Positions 26,460-35,108 of a DNA stretch of 64,000 nucleotides are shown here, piece after piece. The position numbers and the translations under genes were made by a program. The DNA comes from Halieaceae bacterium (GTDB taxonomy: Bacteria > Pseudomonadota > Gammaproteobacteria > Pseudomonadales > Halieaceae). The notes below the pieces were generated by a model that worked only from the letters and a program-made list of their open reading frames with translations, was not told the origin of the DNA and ran no database searches. Each line of letters begins with the position of its first letter. The stretch's first letter is position 1. The stretch is from contig JANQIO010000178.1 of the NCBI GenBank assembly GCA_028282105.1, positions 1-64,000 on the forward strand, in the 5' to 3' direction.

Positions 26460-29400
26460 ATGCGCTTTACCGACACCTTTATCAAACGCCCCGTGCTGGC
26501 CGTGGTGGTCAGCGCCCTGCTGTTGATGCTGGGCCTGCAGGCGATGGTGCAGTTACAGGTACGCCAGTTTCCCGACGTCGAGAAATCCCTGATTCTGGTA
26601 AGCACAGCCTACCCGGGTGCCAGCGCACGCACGGTGCAGGGCTTTGTTACCGACCCGCTGCAGCGCCGCATCGCCGCCGCTGAAGGTGTCGAATACATCA
26701 CCTCTTCCAGCGACCCCGGCGTTTCCAATATTTCCGTGCAGGTACGCCTGGGCGAAGACGCCACCCAGGTGATGACGGAGGTGATCGCCAAGGTCAACGA
26801 GGCCAAGTTCGAGCTGCCCCAGGAAGTGGAAGACCCGATTGTGACCAACACCTTCGGCGACGATGCCATGCTCTATATGGCGTTCCTCAGCAAGCAGATG
26901 TCGATTCAGCAGATTACCGACTACGTGCGCCGCAATATCCAGCCGGAACTGTCCACCCTGGATGGCGTGGGCGAGGCCAAGGTGCTGGGCGACCGCGAGT
27001 TTGCCATGCGGGTGTGGCTGGATCCGGCGCGCATGGCCGCCTTTGGCGTCACCGCCACCGATGTCACCGATGCGATTCGCGAGCAAAACGTGATCTCCGC
27101 CGCCGGCACCACCCGCGGCGCCCTGGTCCGCGCCAGTGTGGATGCGGAAACCGACATGCAGCGCCCCGAAGACTTCGAGGGCATCGTGATACGCCAGGAC
27201 GAGGAGCGCCGGGTGCGGCTCGCCGATGTGGCGGAACTGGACCTCGCCAGCGCCAACTACGACTCCGCCACCTTCTCCAGCGGCCGCGACACCGTGTTCC
27301 TGTCTATCACGCCGGCCCCCGGCGCCAACCCGCTGGAAGTGGCGGAACGCGTGAAGTCCACCATGCCCGCCCTGTCCGAGGAAATGCCCGCGGACCTGGA
27401 GGTGTTCTACGACTCCGATGCCAGCATCTTCATCCAGGAAGCGCTGAACGAAGTGCGCGCCACCATTTTCGAAGCCGCCATCATCGTTATTCTGGTGATT
27501 CTGGTGTTCCTGGGCTCTGTGCGCGTGGTGTTGATTCCGCTGGTCGCCATTCCGCTGTCGCTGGTGGGCGTGCTGTTCCTGGTGTGGTTGCTGGGATTTT
27601 CCATCAACCTGCTTACCCTGCTGGCGCTGGTGATCGCCATCGGCCTGGTGGTGGATGACGCCATTGTGGTGGTGGAAAACGTGCATCGCCATATCGAGGA
27701 AGGCATGCAGCCCTTCGACGCCGCCATCCAGGGCGCTCGCGAAGTGGCCCTACCCGTGATTGCCATGACCCTGACCCTGGCGGCGGTGTATGCACCCATC
27801 GGTTTCCTGGGCGGGCTGACCGGTGTGCTGTTCAGCGAGTTCGCCCTGACCCTGGCCGGCGCCGTGGTGGTGTCCGGCATTGTGGCGCTGACGCTGAGCC
27901 CGATGATGTGCGCCTTTTTCCTCAAGGACCACGACCACCGGGGCGCCCCCGCCGACTGGCTGGACAGACAGTTCGAAGCCCTGCACGACGGCTACCAGGC
28001 GCTGCTGGAAAAGTGCCTCAACAACCGCGGCGCGGTGCTGGCTTTCGCCCTCACCATCCTGTTCAGCCTGCCGGTGCTGTTCGCCATCGCCCAGAAGGAA
28101 CTGGCCCCGGAAGAGGACTACGGCAGCCTGTTTATCGTCGCCACCCCGCCCGACTACGCCAGCGTGGACTACGTGAACTACTTCCTCGATGAGATGGTGG
28201 CGGTCTGGAAGCAGGTGCCGGAAGTGAGCCACTCCTGGCAGGTGAACAGCCCCGGGCAGGTGTTCGGCGGCGTGGAGTTGCTGACCTGGAGTGATCGGGA
28301 GCGCAGCCAGCAGGAGGTGCAGGCGGACCTGCAGGCGGGCTTCAGCACCATCAGCGGCCTGGAGATATTTACCTTTGGCTGGCCTTCCCTGCCGGGCACC
28401 GACGCCGGCCTGCCGGTGAACTTCGTGATTGCCAGCACCGCGGACTATGCGTCGCTTGACGCGGTGTCCGACCAGGTCCTGGCAAAGGCGCGGGAGTCTG
28501 GCCTGTTTGCCTTCGTCAACAAGACCCTGCGCTATTCGCGCCCGGAAGTGCGAGTCAAAATCGACCGCGACCTGGCGGCGCGGCTCGGCATCACCATGCA
28601 GGATATCGGCGATACCCTGCAGATCATGCTCGGGGAAGCCGAGGCCAACCGGTTCAGCATCGAGGGCCGCAGCTACAAGGTGATCCCCCAGGCTGACCGC
28701 GGCTTCCGGTTGACCAAGGAATGGCTGGAGCGCTACTACCTGCGCACCGAGTCCGGCACCCTGGTACCCATGTCCACCGTCATCGAACTCGACCAACGCG
28801 TGGAACCCAACAGCCTGACCCAGTACCAGCAGCTCAACAGCGTGACCGTACAGGGCTTCATGATGCCACCCAACTCGCTGGGCACTGGCCTTGAGTTCCT
28901 GCAGGAGGCGCTCGCAGAAGTGGCGCCGGTGGGCTACCGCGCCGGCTACGAGGGTGAATCGAGGCGCTTTATCCAGGAGAGCGAGAGCTTCGGTGTGCTG
29001 TTCGCGGTGTCGCTGATCTTCATCTACCTGGTGCTGGCCGCGCAGTTCAACAGCTTCCGCGACCCCTTCGTGGTGCTGGTGGCTGTGCCGCTATCAATCT
29101 TTGGCGCCGTGGTGCCTCTGGCGCTAGGCATCAGCACTCTGAACATCTATACCCAGGTGGGCCTGCTGACCCTGATTGGCCTGATCAGCAAACACGGCAT
29201 CCTTATCGTCGACTTCGCCAACCATATGGTGGAGCAAGGCATGAACCGCAAGCAGGCAGCCCTTGAGGCGGCGGCCCTGCGCCTGCGCCCGATCCTGATG
29301 ACCACCTTTGCCACCGTGCTGGGCGTGCTACCGCTGGTGATTGCCAGTGGCGCCAACTCGGTGAGCCGCTTTGCCATCGGCCTGGTCATTACCACCGGCA

Positions 29401-29534
29401 TGCTGGTGGGCACCCTGTTCACGCTGTTTGTGCTGCCGACCTTCTATCTGCCCTTCCTGAAGGAAAAGCCCAAGCCTGCCGCCGAGCCCGCCGACGCTGA
29501 GGCGGCTGAAACCGGCTTGGCGACATCTTCATGA
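26460..29534 (+). CDS. RND efflux transporter permease
   Basis: 1024 aa; MRFTDTFIKRPVLAVVVSALLLMLGLQA, AIGLVVDDAIVVVENVHRHIEEG, LAAQFNSFRDPFVVLVAVPLSIFGA. Confidence 0.96.
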   Translation: MRFTDTFIKRPVLAVVVSALLLMLGLQAMVQLQVRQFPDVEKSLILVSTAYPGASARTVQGFVTDPLQRRIAAAEGVEYITSSSDPGVSNISVQVRLGEDATQVMTEVIAKVNEAKFELPQEVEDPIVTNTFGDDAMLYMAFLSKQMSIQQITDYVRRNIQPELSTLDGVGEAKVLGDREFAMRVWLDPARMAAFGVTATDVTDAIREQNVISAAGTTRGALVRASVDAETDMQRPEDFEGIVIRQDEERRVRLADVAELDLASANYDSATFSSGRDTVFLSITPAPGANPLEVAERVKSTMPALSEEMPADLEVFYDSDASIFIQEALNEVRATIFEAAIIVILVILVFLGSVRVVLIPLVAIPLSLVGVLFLVWLLGFSINLLTLLALVIAIGLVVDDAIVVVENVHRHIEEGMQPFDAAIQGAREVALPVIAMTLTLAAVYAPIGFLGGLTGVLFSEFALTLAGAVVVSGIVALTLSPMMCAFFLKDHDHRGAPADWLDRQFEALHDGYQALLEKCLNNRGAVLAFALTILFSLPVLFAIAQKELAPEEDYGSLFIVATPPDYASVDYVNYFLDEMVAVWKQVPEVSHSWQVNSPGQVFGGVELLTWSDRERSQQEVQADLQAGFSTISGLEIFTFGWPSLPGTDAGLPVNFVIASTADYASLDAVSDQVLAKARESGLFAFVNKTLRYSRPEVRVKIDRDLAARLGITMQDIGDTLQIMLGEAEANRFSIEGRSYKVIPQADRGFRLTKEWLERYYLRTESGTLVPMSTVIELDQRVEPNSLTQYQQLNSVTVQGFMMPPNSLGTGLEFLQEALAEVAPVGYRAGYEGESRRFIQESESFGVLFAVSLIFIYLVLAAQFNSFRDPFVVLVAVPLSIFGAVVPLALGISTLNIYTQVGLLTLIGLISKHGILIVDFANHMVEQGMNRKQAALEAAALRLRPILMTTFATVLGVLPLVIASGANSVSRFAIGLVITTGMLVGTLFTLFVLPTFYLPFLKEKPKPAAEPADAEAAETGLATSS

Positions 29535-29824
29535 TCATCGTCCACGGCGCCATCGAGATCGACCCGGAGCACTGGGAACAGGCGATGGAGCTGTCACTGG
29601 CGCACGTGGAACGCTCCCGCCAGGAGCCCGGCTGCATCAGCCATGCCGTGCACATCGACGCCGAGAACCCCAACCGCCTGGTGTTCTTCGAGGAATGGGC
29701 AGATATGCAGGCACTGCAGACCCACTTCGAGGTGCCCGCCTCTGGCGAGTTCGTGGCACAGCTCAGCGGGCTCGCCACCAGCGAGCCAGAAATGCGGCTG
29801 TTCGATAGCGAGGCGCTGGGCTAG
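29531..29824 (+). CDS. Antibiotic biosynthesis monooxygenase (ABM)-like dimeric barrel protein
   Basis: MIIVHGAIEIDPEHWEQAMELSLAHVERSRQEPGCISHAVHIDAENPNRLVFFEEW; 4-bp overlap with the RND gene. Confidence 0.85.
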   Translation: MIIVHGAIEIDPEHWEQAMELSLAHVERSRQEPGCISHAVHIDAENPNRLVFFEEWADMQALQTHFEVPASGEFVAQLSGLATSEPEMRLFDSEALG

Positions 29825-29828
29825 CGCG

Positions 29829-30206
29829 TCAGGCGAAGATAAACGCGTTCAGCTTGTTGCCATCCAGGTCGCGAAAATAGCCGGCGTAGAAGCCTTCTAT
29901 GCGCTGCCCAGGCGCGCCCTCGTCGGTGGCGCCCAGCTCCAAGGCCTTGGCATGGAAAGCATCCACCGCCTCCTTGGACTCCATACTGATCGCCGCCATC
30001 ACGCCGTTGCCGACGGTGGCCGGATTGCCGTCAAAGGGCGGCGTAATCGCAAACGCGGGCTCTTCCAGTGTGGTGCCCCAGGCAATAAAGCCGTTCTCGT
30101 CCTGAAATATCCGCGTGTGGCCAACGCTGCCAAGCAGCGCGTCGTAGAACGCCGCCGCTTTCTCCAGGTCGTTGGTGCCGAGGGTGACGTATCCGAGTCT
30201 TGCCAT
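29829..30206 (-). CDS. VOC/glyoxalase-family protein
   Basis: LGYVTLGTNDLEKAAAFYDALLGSVGHTR...GFYAGYFRDLDGNKLNAFIF. Confidence 0.9.
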   Translation of the reverse strand: MARLGYVTLGTNDLEKAAAFYDALLGSVGHTRIFQDENGFIAWGTTLEEPAFAITPPFDGNPATVGNGVMAAISMESKEAVDAFHAKALELGATDEGAPGQRIEGFYAGYFRDLDGNKLNAFIFA

Positions 30207-30305
30207 AGTGAAACCTCCTTTTTGGCTGCTATTGATAGCATAGACAGTGAATTATGAGATTTGTGTAACACACGCTACCCCATGGGTCGGATATAATCTG
30301 CACGC

Positions 30306-30340
30306 CACATCGCGATAACTGCACAGTTCGCCGCGATGTG
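30306..30340 (+). promoter_or_regulatory. Nested hairpin in the leader of the GGDEF-EAL gene
   Basis: CACATCGCG (30306-30314)/CGCGATGTG (30332-30340) with inner AACTG/CAGTT (317-321/324-328); TATAAT at 30292-30297. Confidence 0.6.
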
Positions 30341-30391
30341 AAACCACGGCTCTCGAATTCCAGCTACGTTGTATCGCGGTACCGCTTCACC

Positions 30392-31732
30392 ATGTCACGG
30401 CTGACACTTTTCGGCAGACCAGCTGCCACGCAGACCGACGCCCAGCCCACCACTGCGCCGGCCAACACCGATGCCCTCACCGGGCTGCACAGCCGTGAGC
30501 ACATCCTCAAGCTGTTGCCCAAGTTGTTATCCCGCCCCGCCGAGGACGGTGTACGGGCGCTGGTGCATATACGACCGGATCGCTTCGGCGAGATCGATGA
30601 ACGGCTGGGGCCGACCGCCAGTGACGCCGTGCTGCAAAAGCTCGCTGCCCGGCTCAAACAGATGCTTGCCACGAAGTGCCTCCTTGCCCGCTTCAGCGGC
30701 ACCGGTTTTCTGGCGCTGGTCTCGCGCCCGGACATTGCCGAGATCAGGAGCCTGGCAGAGAGTATTCGCGAGGATATCAGCGCAGAACTGTTTGAAATCG
30801 GGGCGCAGTCGACATCATTGACGGTGAGCATCGGCGTGGTGGTATTGCCCAAACTCCCCAAAAGCGCCGAGCAGTCCATCACCATGGCACAGGCCGCTAC
30901 TCGCGTTGCTCGCCAGGGGAGCGGCGACGCCGTGCACATCGATGAGCCAGACGACGCAGAGTACAAACAGGACACCGAAGCCTCGCGCTGGGCCAAGCGC
31001 ACCGCCGAGGCGCTGCAAAGCGACAGCTTCCGCCTGTTGTACCAGCCCATCGCCAAACTGGACGGCAGCAATTCCTTCAGCTTCGACGTGCTGATCCGCA
31101 TGATCGCGGAAGACGGCAAGGAGCTGCCCCCCGGCGACTTCCTGCCCGCAGCCGCCCAGGCCGGCCTGATGCCAGAGATCGACCGCTGGGTGATCAAGAA
31201 CGCCTTCAAGGTGGCCGCCGCCCGGCACGCCCGGGGCAAGAAAACCCGTATCTTCGTGCGCCTGGCCGAGGACACCCTGCGCGACAGCCACTTCGCCGGC
31301 TGGCTGGGCCTGGAAGCCCTCAAGCACCGCCTCGACCTCGACAGCGTGGTGTTGCAGATCCCCGAGGAAGTGATCGAACGCCGCCTCCCTGCCGTGCGTG
31401 AGCTGAGCGCCATCTGCAACGACATCCACCTGAAGCTCTCCATGGCCAGCTCAGGTGAGCAGCTGCGTTATCTCAACCTGGTGAGGGAACTCAATCTCGA
31501 CTTCCTGGTGCTGAACGGCAGCGAGGTCGGCAGCCTGGATTCACCGCAGCTCGAGCAGATGATCATCGCGGTCAAGGAAAACAACACCCGCGTTATCGCC
31601 TCGAGAGTGGAAGGCGCCGCCGCCATGTCACGGCTCTACCAGCTCGGCGTCGACTACGTCACCGGCTTCTACGTGCACCAGCCCGAGCAGGATATGGCCG
31701 ACGATGTGCACCTGACAGGCGTCGCAGAGTAG
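30392..31732 (+). CDS. Degenerate GGDEF-EAL protein (probable non-catalytic c-di-GMP effector)
   Basis: GGDEF-like TDALTGLHSREHIL...ARFSGTGFLAL (motif lost); EAL-like LLYQPIAKLDGSNSFSFDVLIRM...GLMPEIDRWVIKNA (EAL lost). Probable ATG 30392; ORF open from 30338. Confidence 0.82.
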   Translation: MSRLTLFGRPAATQTDAQPTTAPANTDALTGLHSREHILKLLPKLLSRPAEDGVRALVHIRPDRFGEIDERLGPTASDAVLQKLAARLKQMLATKCLLARFSGTGFLALVSRPDIAEIRSLAESIREDISAELFEIGAQSTSLTVSIGVVVLPKLPKSAEQSITMAQAATRVARQGSGDAVHIDEPDDAEYKQDTEASRWAKRTAEALQSDSFRLLYQPIAKLDGSNSFSFDVLIRMIAEDGKELPPGDFLPAAAQAGLMPEIDRWVIKNAFKVAAARHARGKKTRIFVRLAEDTLRDSHFAGWLGLEALKHRLDLDSVVLQIPEEVIERRLPAVRELSAICNDIHLKLSMASSGEQLRYLNLVRELNLDFLVLNGSEVGSLDSPQLEQMIIAVKENNTRVIASRVEGAAAMSRLYQLGVDYVTGFYVHQPEQDMADDVHLTGVAE

Positions 31733-31932
31733 CCCGCAGCCCCTGATCGCGGCGCTACGCCATCACTCTCCTCTCAGAAAAAACACGCGGTGGCAGGCCA
31801 ATCGAAGGCGCGCTATGGTCTGTTACGTGAGCCCGGCATTATCCGAAAGTCTGAGTGCGTTGGGGAACTCAAAACCGAGCCGTGACATACCGAAACTACC
31901 GCAGGTGTTTTGCGCGGGCTATTCACCTGGCT

Positions 31933-31939
31933 GTTAGGC
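31933..31939 (+). other. GTTAGGC heptamer resembling an integron attC core site
   Basis: Matches GTTRRRY; preceded by inverted repeat CAGGTG (31902-31907)/CACCTG (31924-31929); 17 nt upstream of ATG 31957. Confidence 0.25.
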
Positions 31940-31956
31940 GCCCAATTGAGGCCATT

Positions 31957-32313
31957 ATGGAAATAGCAGATGTACTAACACTACTGGCGAGTAATCCGGA
32001 AGGATCCTTTCTGGAGTTTTCTCCATTCAATGGAAAGAGCTTTGGCACATGTAGTGTGACGGGTGTTTCACCTGGGTGGGAGATGCATCCGGATACTGAT
32101 GAGTTTTTCTATGTCATTGAGGGGACCGTGGAGATCACTCTCCTTGAAGCTGAACGCCAGCATTACATCGCACCGGCCGGCAGTTCATTTGTTGTTCCTC
32201 GCGGCGTATGGCACAAACCCGGGGCGCCCGAAGGGGCAAAATTCATCTACTTTACACCCGGGCAGTCACTGTATTCGGAGAGCGAGGACCCACGCATTGA
32301 AGACAACGCCTAA
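31957..32313 (+). CDS. Cupin-domain protein
   Basis: WEMHPDTDEFFYVIEGTVEITLLE...APAGSSFVVPRGVWHKPGAPEGAKFIYF. Confidence 0.85.
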   Translation: MEIADVLTLLASNPEGSFLEFSPFNGKSFGTCSVTGVSPGWEMHPDTDEFFYVIEGTVEITLLEAERQHYIAPAGSSFVVPRGVWHKPGAPEGAKFIYFTPGQSLYSESEDPRIEDNA

Positions 32314-32662
32314 GCAAGTAATTGCAAAGTGGGTTGATTCATTCAACAGTGCTGATGCCGATGCATTGGCTAACTTCTATACGGCTGACGCAATCAACTA
32401 TCAGGTTGCAGAAAGTGAGATACATGGCCGAGACGCAATACGAGAAATGTTTGAGAGAGAGTTTGCGACGGCGGAGATGGTTTGTATCGTCGAGAACATC
32501 TTTGAAGATGGGGAATGGGCCATCCTCGAGTGGCGAGACCCTCTAGGCCTGCGAGGATGCGGCTTCTTTCATGTTATTGACGGCAAGATTGCGTATCAGA
32601 GGGGATATTGGGACAAGTTATCTTTTCTTCGCCAGCATGGACTCCCTATTCCACATGATTAG
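32297..32662 (+). CDS. SnoaL/NTF2-like protein
   Basis: KQVIAKWVDSFNSADADALANFYTADAINYQVAESEIHGRDAIREMFEREF...DGEWAILEWRDPLGLRGCGFFHVIDGKIAYQRGYWDKLSF; start uncertain (TTG 32297). Confidence 0.75.
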   Translation: MKTTPKQVIAKWVDSFNSADADALANFYTADAINYQVAESEIHGRDAIREMFEREFATAEMVCIVENIFEDGEWAILEWRDPLGLRGCGFFHVIDGKIAYQRGYWDKLSFLRQHGLPIPHD

Positions 32663-32673
32663 TTGGCCCCCTG

Positions 32674-32739
32674 GCCAGTTGGGGCTATTCGCTCACTGCG
32701 CTCGCCGGGCGCAGCTACAGCTGCGCCGCAGCCCCTGGC
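32674..32739. repeat. Long imperfect hairpin, attC-like or terminator
   Basis: GCCA (32674-32677)/TGGC (32736-32739), GGGGCT (32681-32686)/AGCCCC (32730-32735), inner perfect GGCGCAGC (32708-32715)/GCTGCGCC (32720-32727). Confidence 0.55.
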
Positions 32740-33013
32740 GTTCTTTTTGTAAATCGAGAAAAAGGTGACCAATCAGCTGAACCCGGCTTAAGCAATAATT
32801 GCCTGCTGCCGGCTGCTCAAACTAATTCAAGAAACAAGCCAAAATGCCGCAGAATTCCCAGGCCCGGGTTGGGAGCCGGTGTTTGAAAAACTGAATGAAG
32901 CGCTTCATAAGGCAAAGGAAGTTTTAGCTGCTCACGGCCCGGACCCCAAATACGTCGACTGAGAATAAAGCACTCGCGCAAATTACAAGTCGAGGATGCA
33001 AGGGGTCCAAGAG

Positions 33014-33073
33014 GTAAGACTCTTTGATGCTCCCGCGGATACCAGCAAACTGCAAGTCAAGGAGTCTGACCCC
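33014..33073. repeat. Imperfect inverted repeat of the GGGGTCAGACTCCTTGA type
   Basis: GGTAAGACTCTTTGA opposite TCAAGGAGTCTGACCCC (33057-33073). Confidence 0.6.
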
Positions 33074-33186
33074 TTGATACCTGGGCTACCCTCGGGATAG
33101 TTCGCCTCGCTGCCCGGGACCGTGTATTCATGACTCTTGCGGCTTAGAATCAGTAAACTGATATAGAAACGCCAGATTCGTAGCCA

Positions 33187-33588
33187 ATGGAAGATACAAC
33201 AGCTTTCTCTACGCTTGCGCCAGCAGAGCTTCTCAGTCTCGCCAACGAATTCAATACGCTCGGCGGCACCTATTTTGCGATGTACCTAACTCTCGTTAGC
33301 GGGTATCTCGTTGCCGCATATCTCGCAGGTGCAAACTTGACTCGCGGTCAGGTGCGTCTGGTAAACGGCATGTTTACCCTGTCATCGATCTACTTCGTTT
33401 GGAGTACGATGACGATGTGGCTTGCGGGTGTATCCATTTACCTGGAAGCGGCAGATGAGGAATGGAAACGCAATCTGTATGTGACAGCGGGACTGAACTT
33501 ACTCCTCACTATAGCAATGATAGTGGGCATTATCGCGAGCCTGCATTTCATGCATGGCGTTAGGACTAGGGCAAACAGAGAGAATTGA
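33187..33588 (+). CDS. Small integral membrane protein, unknown function
   Basis: 133 aa with about 3 hydrophobic segments; no family recognised. Confidence 0.6.
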   Translation: MEDTTAFSTLAPAELLSLANEFNTLGGTYFAMYLTLVSGYLVAAYLAGANLTRGQVRLVNGMFTLSSIYFVWSTMTMWLAGVSIYLEAADEEWKRNLYVTAGLNLLLTIAMIVGIIASLHFMHGVRTRANREN

Positions 33589-33613
33589 GCCCGCCTTGCC
33601 TGCTCGAATTCAG

Positions 33614-33630
33614 GGGGTCAGACTCCTTGA
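33614..33630. repeat. Inverted copy of the 17-bp repeat at 33057-33073
   Basis: GGGGTCAGACTCCTTGA is the exact reverse complement of TCAAGGAGTCTGACCCC. Confidence 0.8.
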
Positions 33631-33650
33631 GAACGCAAAGGTTAGAGAGA

Positions 33651-34076
33651 GTGAACAAGACTGCTCAGAAAGAGACCATGGGGTTTGGTCCTATTGCCGC
33701 CCTGGTCATTCTCGTGGGTTACCTGGGATTCGAGCTCACGATGCTCAGTGCCCAGAAGTATCGAACGGAACCGCTGTTTGTGCATTACGAGTTTGTCACG
33801 GCTGATCAAGCCGTGATGCGTTGCGGCGACCCCGGCGCCGAGGAGCGGCAGCGATTTCAGTCGAACTTCCAGGCCGTTCGGCGCAAGGCCTTCGCGGACC
33901 TTCGGGAAACCAATCCGCAAGCTTCGCAGGATGAGCTTTCCCGCGAGCTCGATGCACTGGCCACACAACGCATCAGCGAGGTCGACGCCTTCATAGACGC
34001 CAATGGCTGCAAGCATAAAGACGTCTGGCGCTGGGTGAAACTGCACCAAGTGCGGGCGCGACTCAATTTGAAATAG
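33651..34076 (+). CDS. Hypothetical membrane-anchored protein
   Basis: GTG 33651 or ATG 33678 start, then TM segment PIAALVILVGYLGFELTML and a soluble helical domain. Confidence 0.55.
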   Translation: MNKTAQKETMGFGPIAALVILVGYLGFELTMLSAQKYRTEPLFVHYEFVTADQAVMRCGDPGAEERQRFQSNFQAVRRKAFADLRETNPQASQDELSRELDALATQRISEVDAFIDANGCKHKDVWRWVKLHQVRARLNLK

Positions 34077-34099
34077 TGTATTGAACGCCTGCCAGGGAG

Positions 34100-34462
34100 G
34101 TGAAGGTGGAGTTGCTGTTCTCCTACGGAACGCTGCAGCAGAAGGACGTGCAGCTTGCCAACTTTGGCAGGGAGCTTGACGGTAGCCATGACCTGCTGCC
34201 CGGGTACGTGGTGGGTGAAATTGAGATAACCGACGAGCGGGTGCTTCGGGAAAGCGGCAAGCGTATGCATCCCATCCTCAAGTACACGGGTAATCCTGAA
34301 GACGCCGTCAGTGGCACCGTTTTCGAGATTACCGCAAGAGAGCTCGCACAAGCGGACGACTACGAAGTTGACGCCTACCAGAGAATCAGCGCGCTCCTGA
34401 GGTCCGGCCGCACATGCTGGATCTATGCAGACGCGAATGAGGCGCCAGGCGGTCGCCAGTGA
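34100..34462 (+). CDS. Gamma-glutamylcyclotransferase (AIG2-like) family protein
   Basis: ELLFSYGTLQQKDVQLANFGRELDGSHDLLPGY...SGTVFEITARELAQADDYEV. Confidence 0.85.
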   Translation: MKVELLFSYGTLQQKDVQLANFGRELDGSHDLLPGYVVGEIEITDERVLRESGKRMHPILKYTGNPEDAVSGTVFEITARELAQADDYEVDAYQRISALLRSGRTCWIYADANEAPGGRQ

Positions 34463-34533
34463 TTTGCCGTGCAGAAATGCGCTTGCGTCACTCGTTTCCC
34501 ACGCTCAGTCCCGGAACGCGGCGCTGAGTACAG

Positions 34534-35103
34534 ATGATGTACTCCACGATCGTCATATCCGGCGCGCCCGGATCAGGGAAATCTACCGTGGCGGAACGCC
34601 TGAGTGCCGAGCTGAGGCTGCCCTTGCTCGCTAAGGACGCCATCAAGGAGTCCCTGTTTCGCGCTATTGGCTGGGGTGATCGCGAGTTCTCCAGGAAGCT
34701 GGGCGCAGCCAGTTTCGAGGTGCTCCTCTCACTTGCCCTGTCCTTTTACCAGCGGGATATCCCGTTTATCCTTGAGTCGGCTTTCAGAAAGGATGATGGC
34801 CAGCTGCTATCGAATGCCCTCCCCGGCGCGATCTTTTTACAAGTTCATTGTCACGCGGACAAAGCCGTCTGTTTGCGTAGATTCAGCGAACGTGACAGCG
34901 CCGGTCAGCGGCACCCAGGGCATGCTGATAGTGAAGGGGTATCGGACCTTAACAGCTATCTGGATGATGACCTGTTCGGCCCGCTGGCACTATCGGGCCG
35001 CTGCCTGGAAATCGATACCAATGACTTCCATAGAGATTCCTACGAGTCGGGGTATCGGGCGGTGGTGACGATGCTTAAGTCGAGAAAAAGCCAAGGAAGT
35101 TGA
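34534..35103 (+). CDS. P-loop kinase-like ATPase
   Basis: Walker A VISGAPGSGKST followed by LLAKDAIKESLF and LESAFR. Confidence 0.8.
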   Translation: MMYSTIVISGAPGSGKSTVAERLSAELRLPLLAKDAIKESLFRAIGWGDREFSRKLGAASFEVLLSLALSFYQRDIPFILESAFRKDDGQLLSNALPGAIFLQVHCHADKAVCLRRFSERDSAGQRHPGHADSEGVSDLNSYLDDDLFGPLALSGRCLEIDTNDFHRDSYESGYRAVVTMLKSRKSQGS

Positions 35104-35108
35104 GCGCA

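Noticed and set aside
26553-28796. Long minus-strand ORFs (379 and 348 aa) opposite the RND permease
   Set aside because: His/Gln/Gly-rich antisense shadows of a well-supported 1024-aa transporter gene.
32063-32296. N-terminal part of the 199-aa ORF overlapping the cupin gene
   Set aside because: Out-of-frame translation of the cupin coding sequence; the NTF2-like domain begins near 32297.
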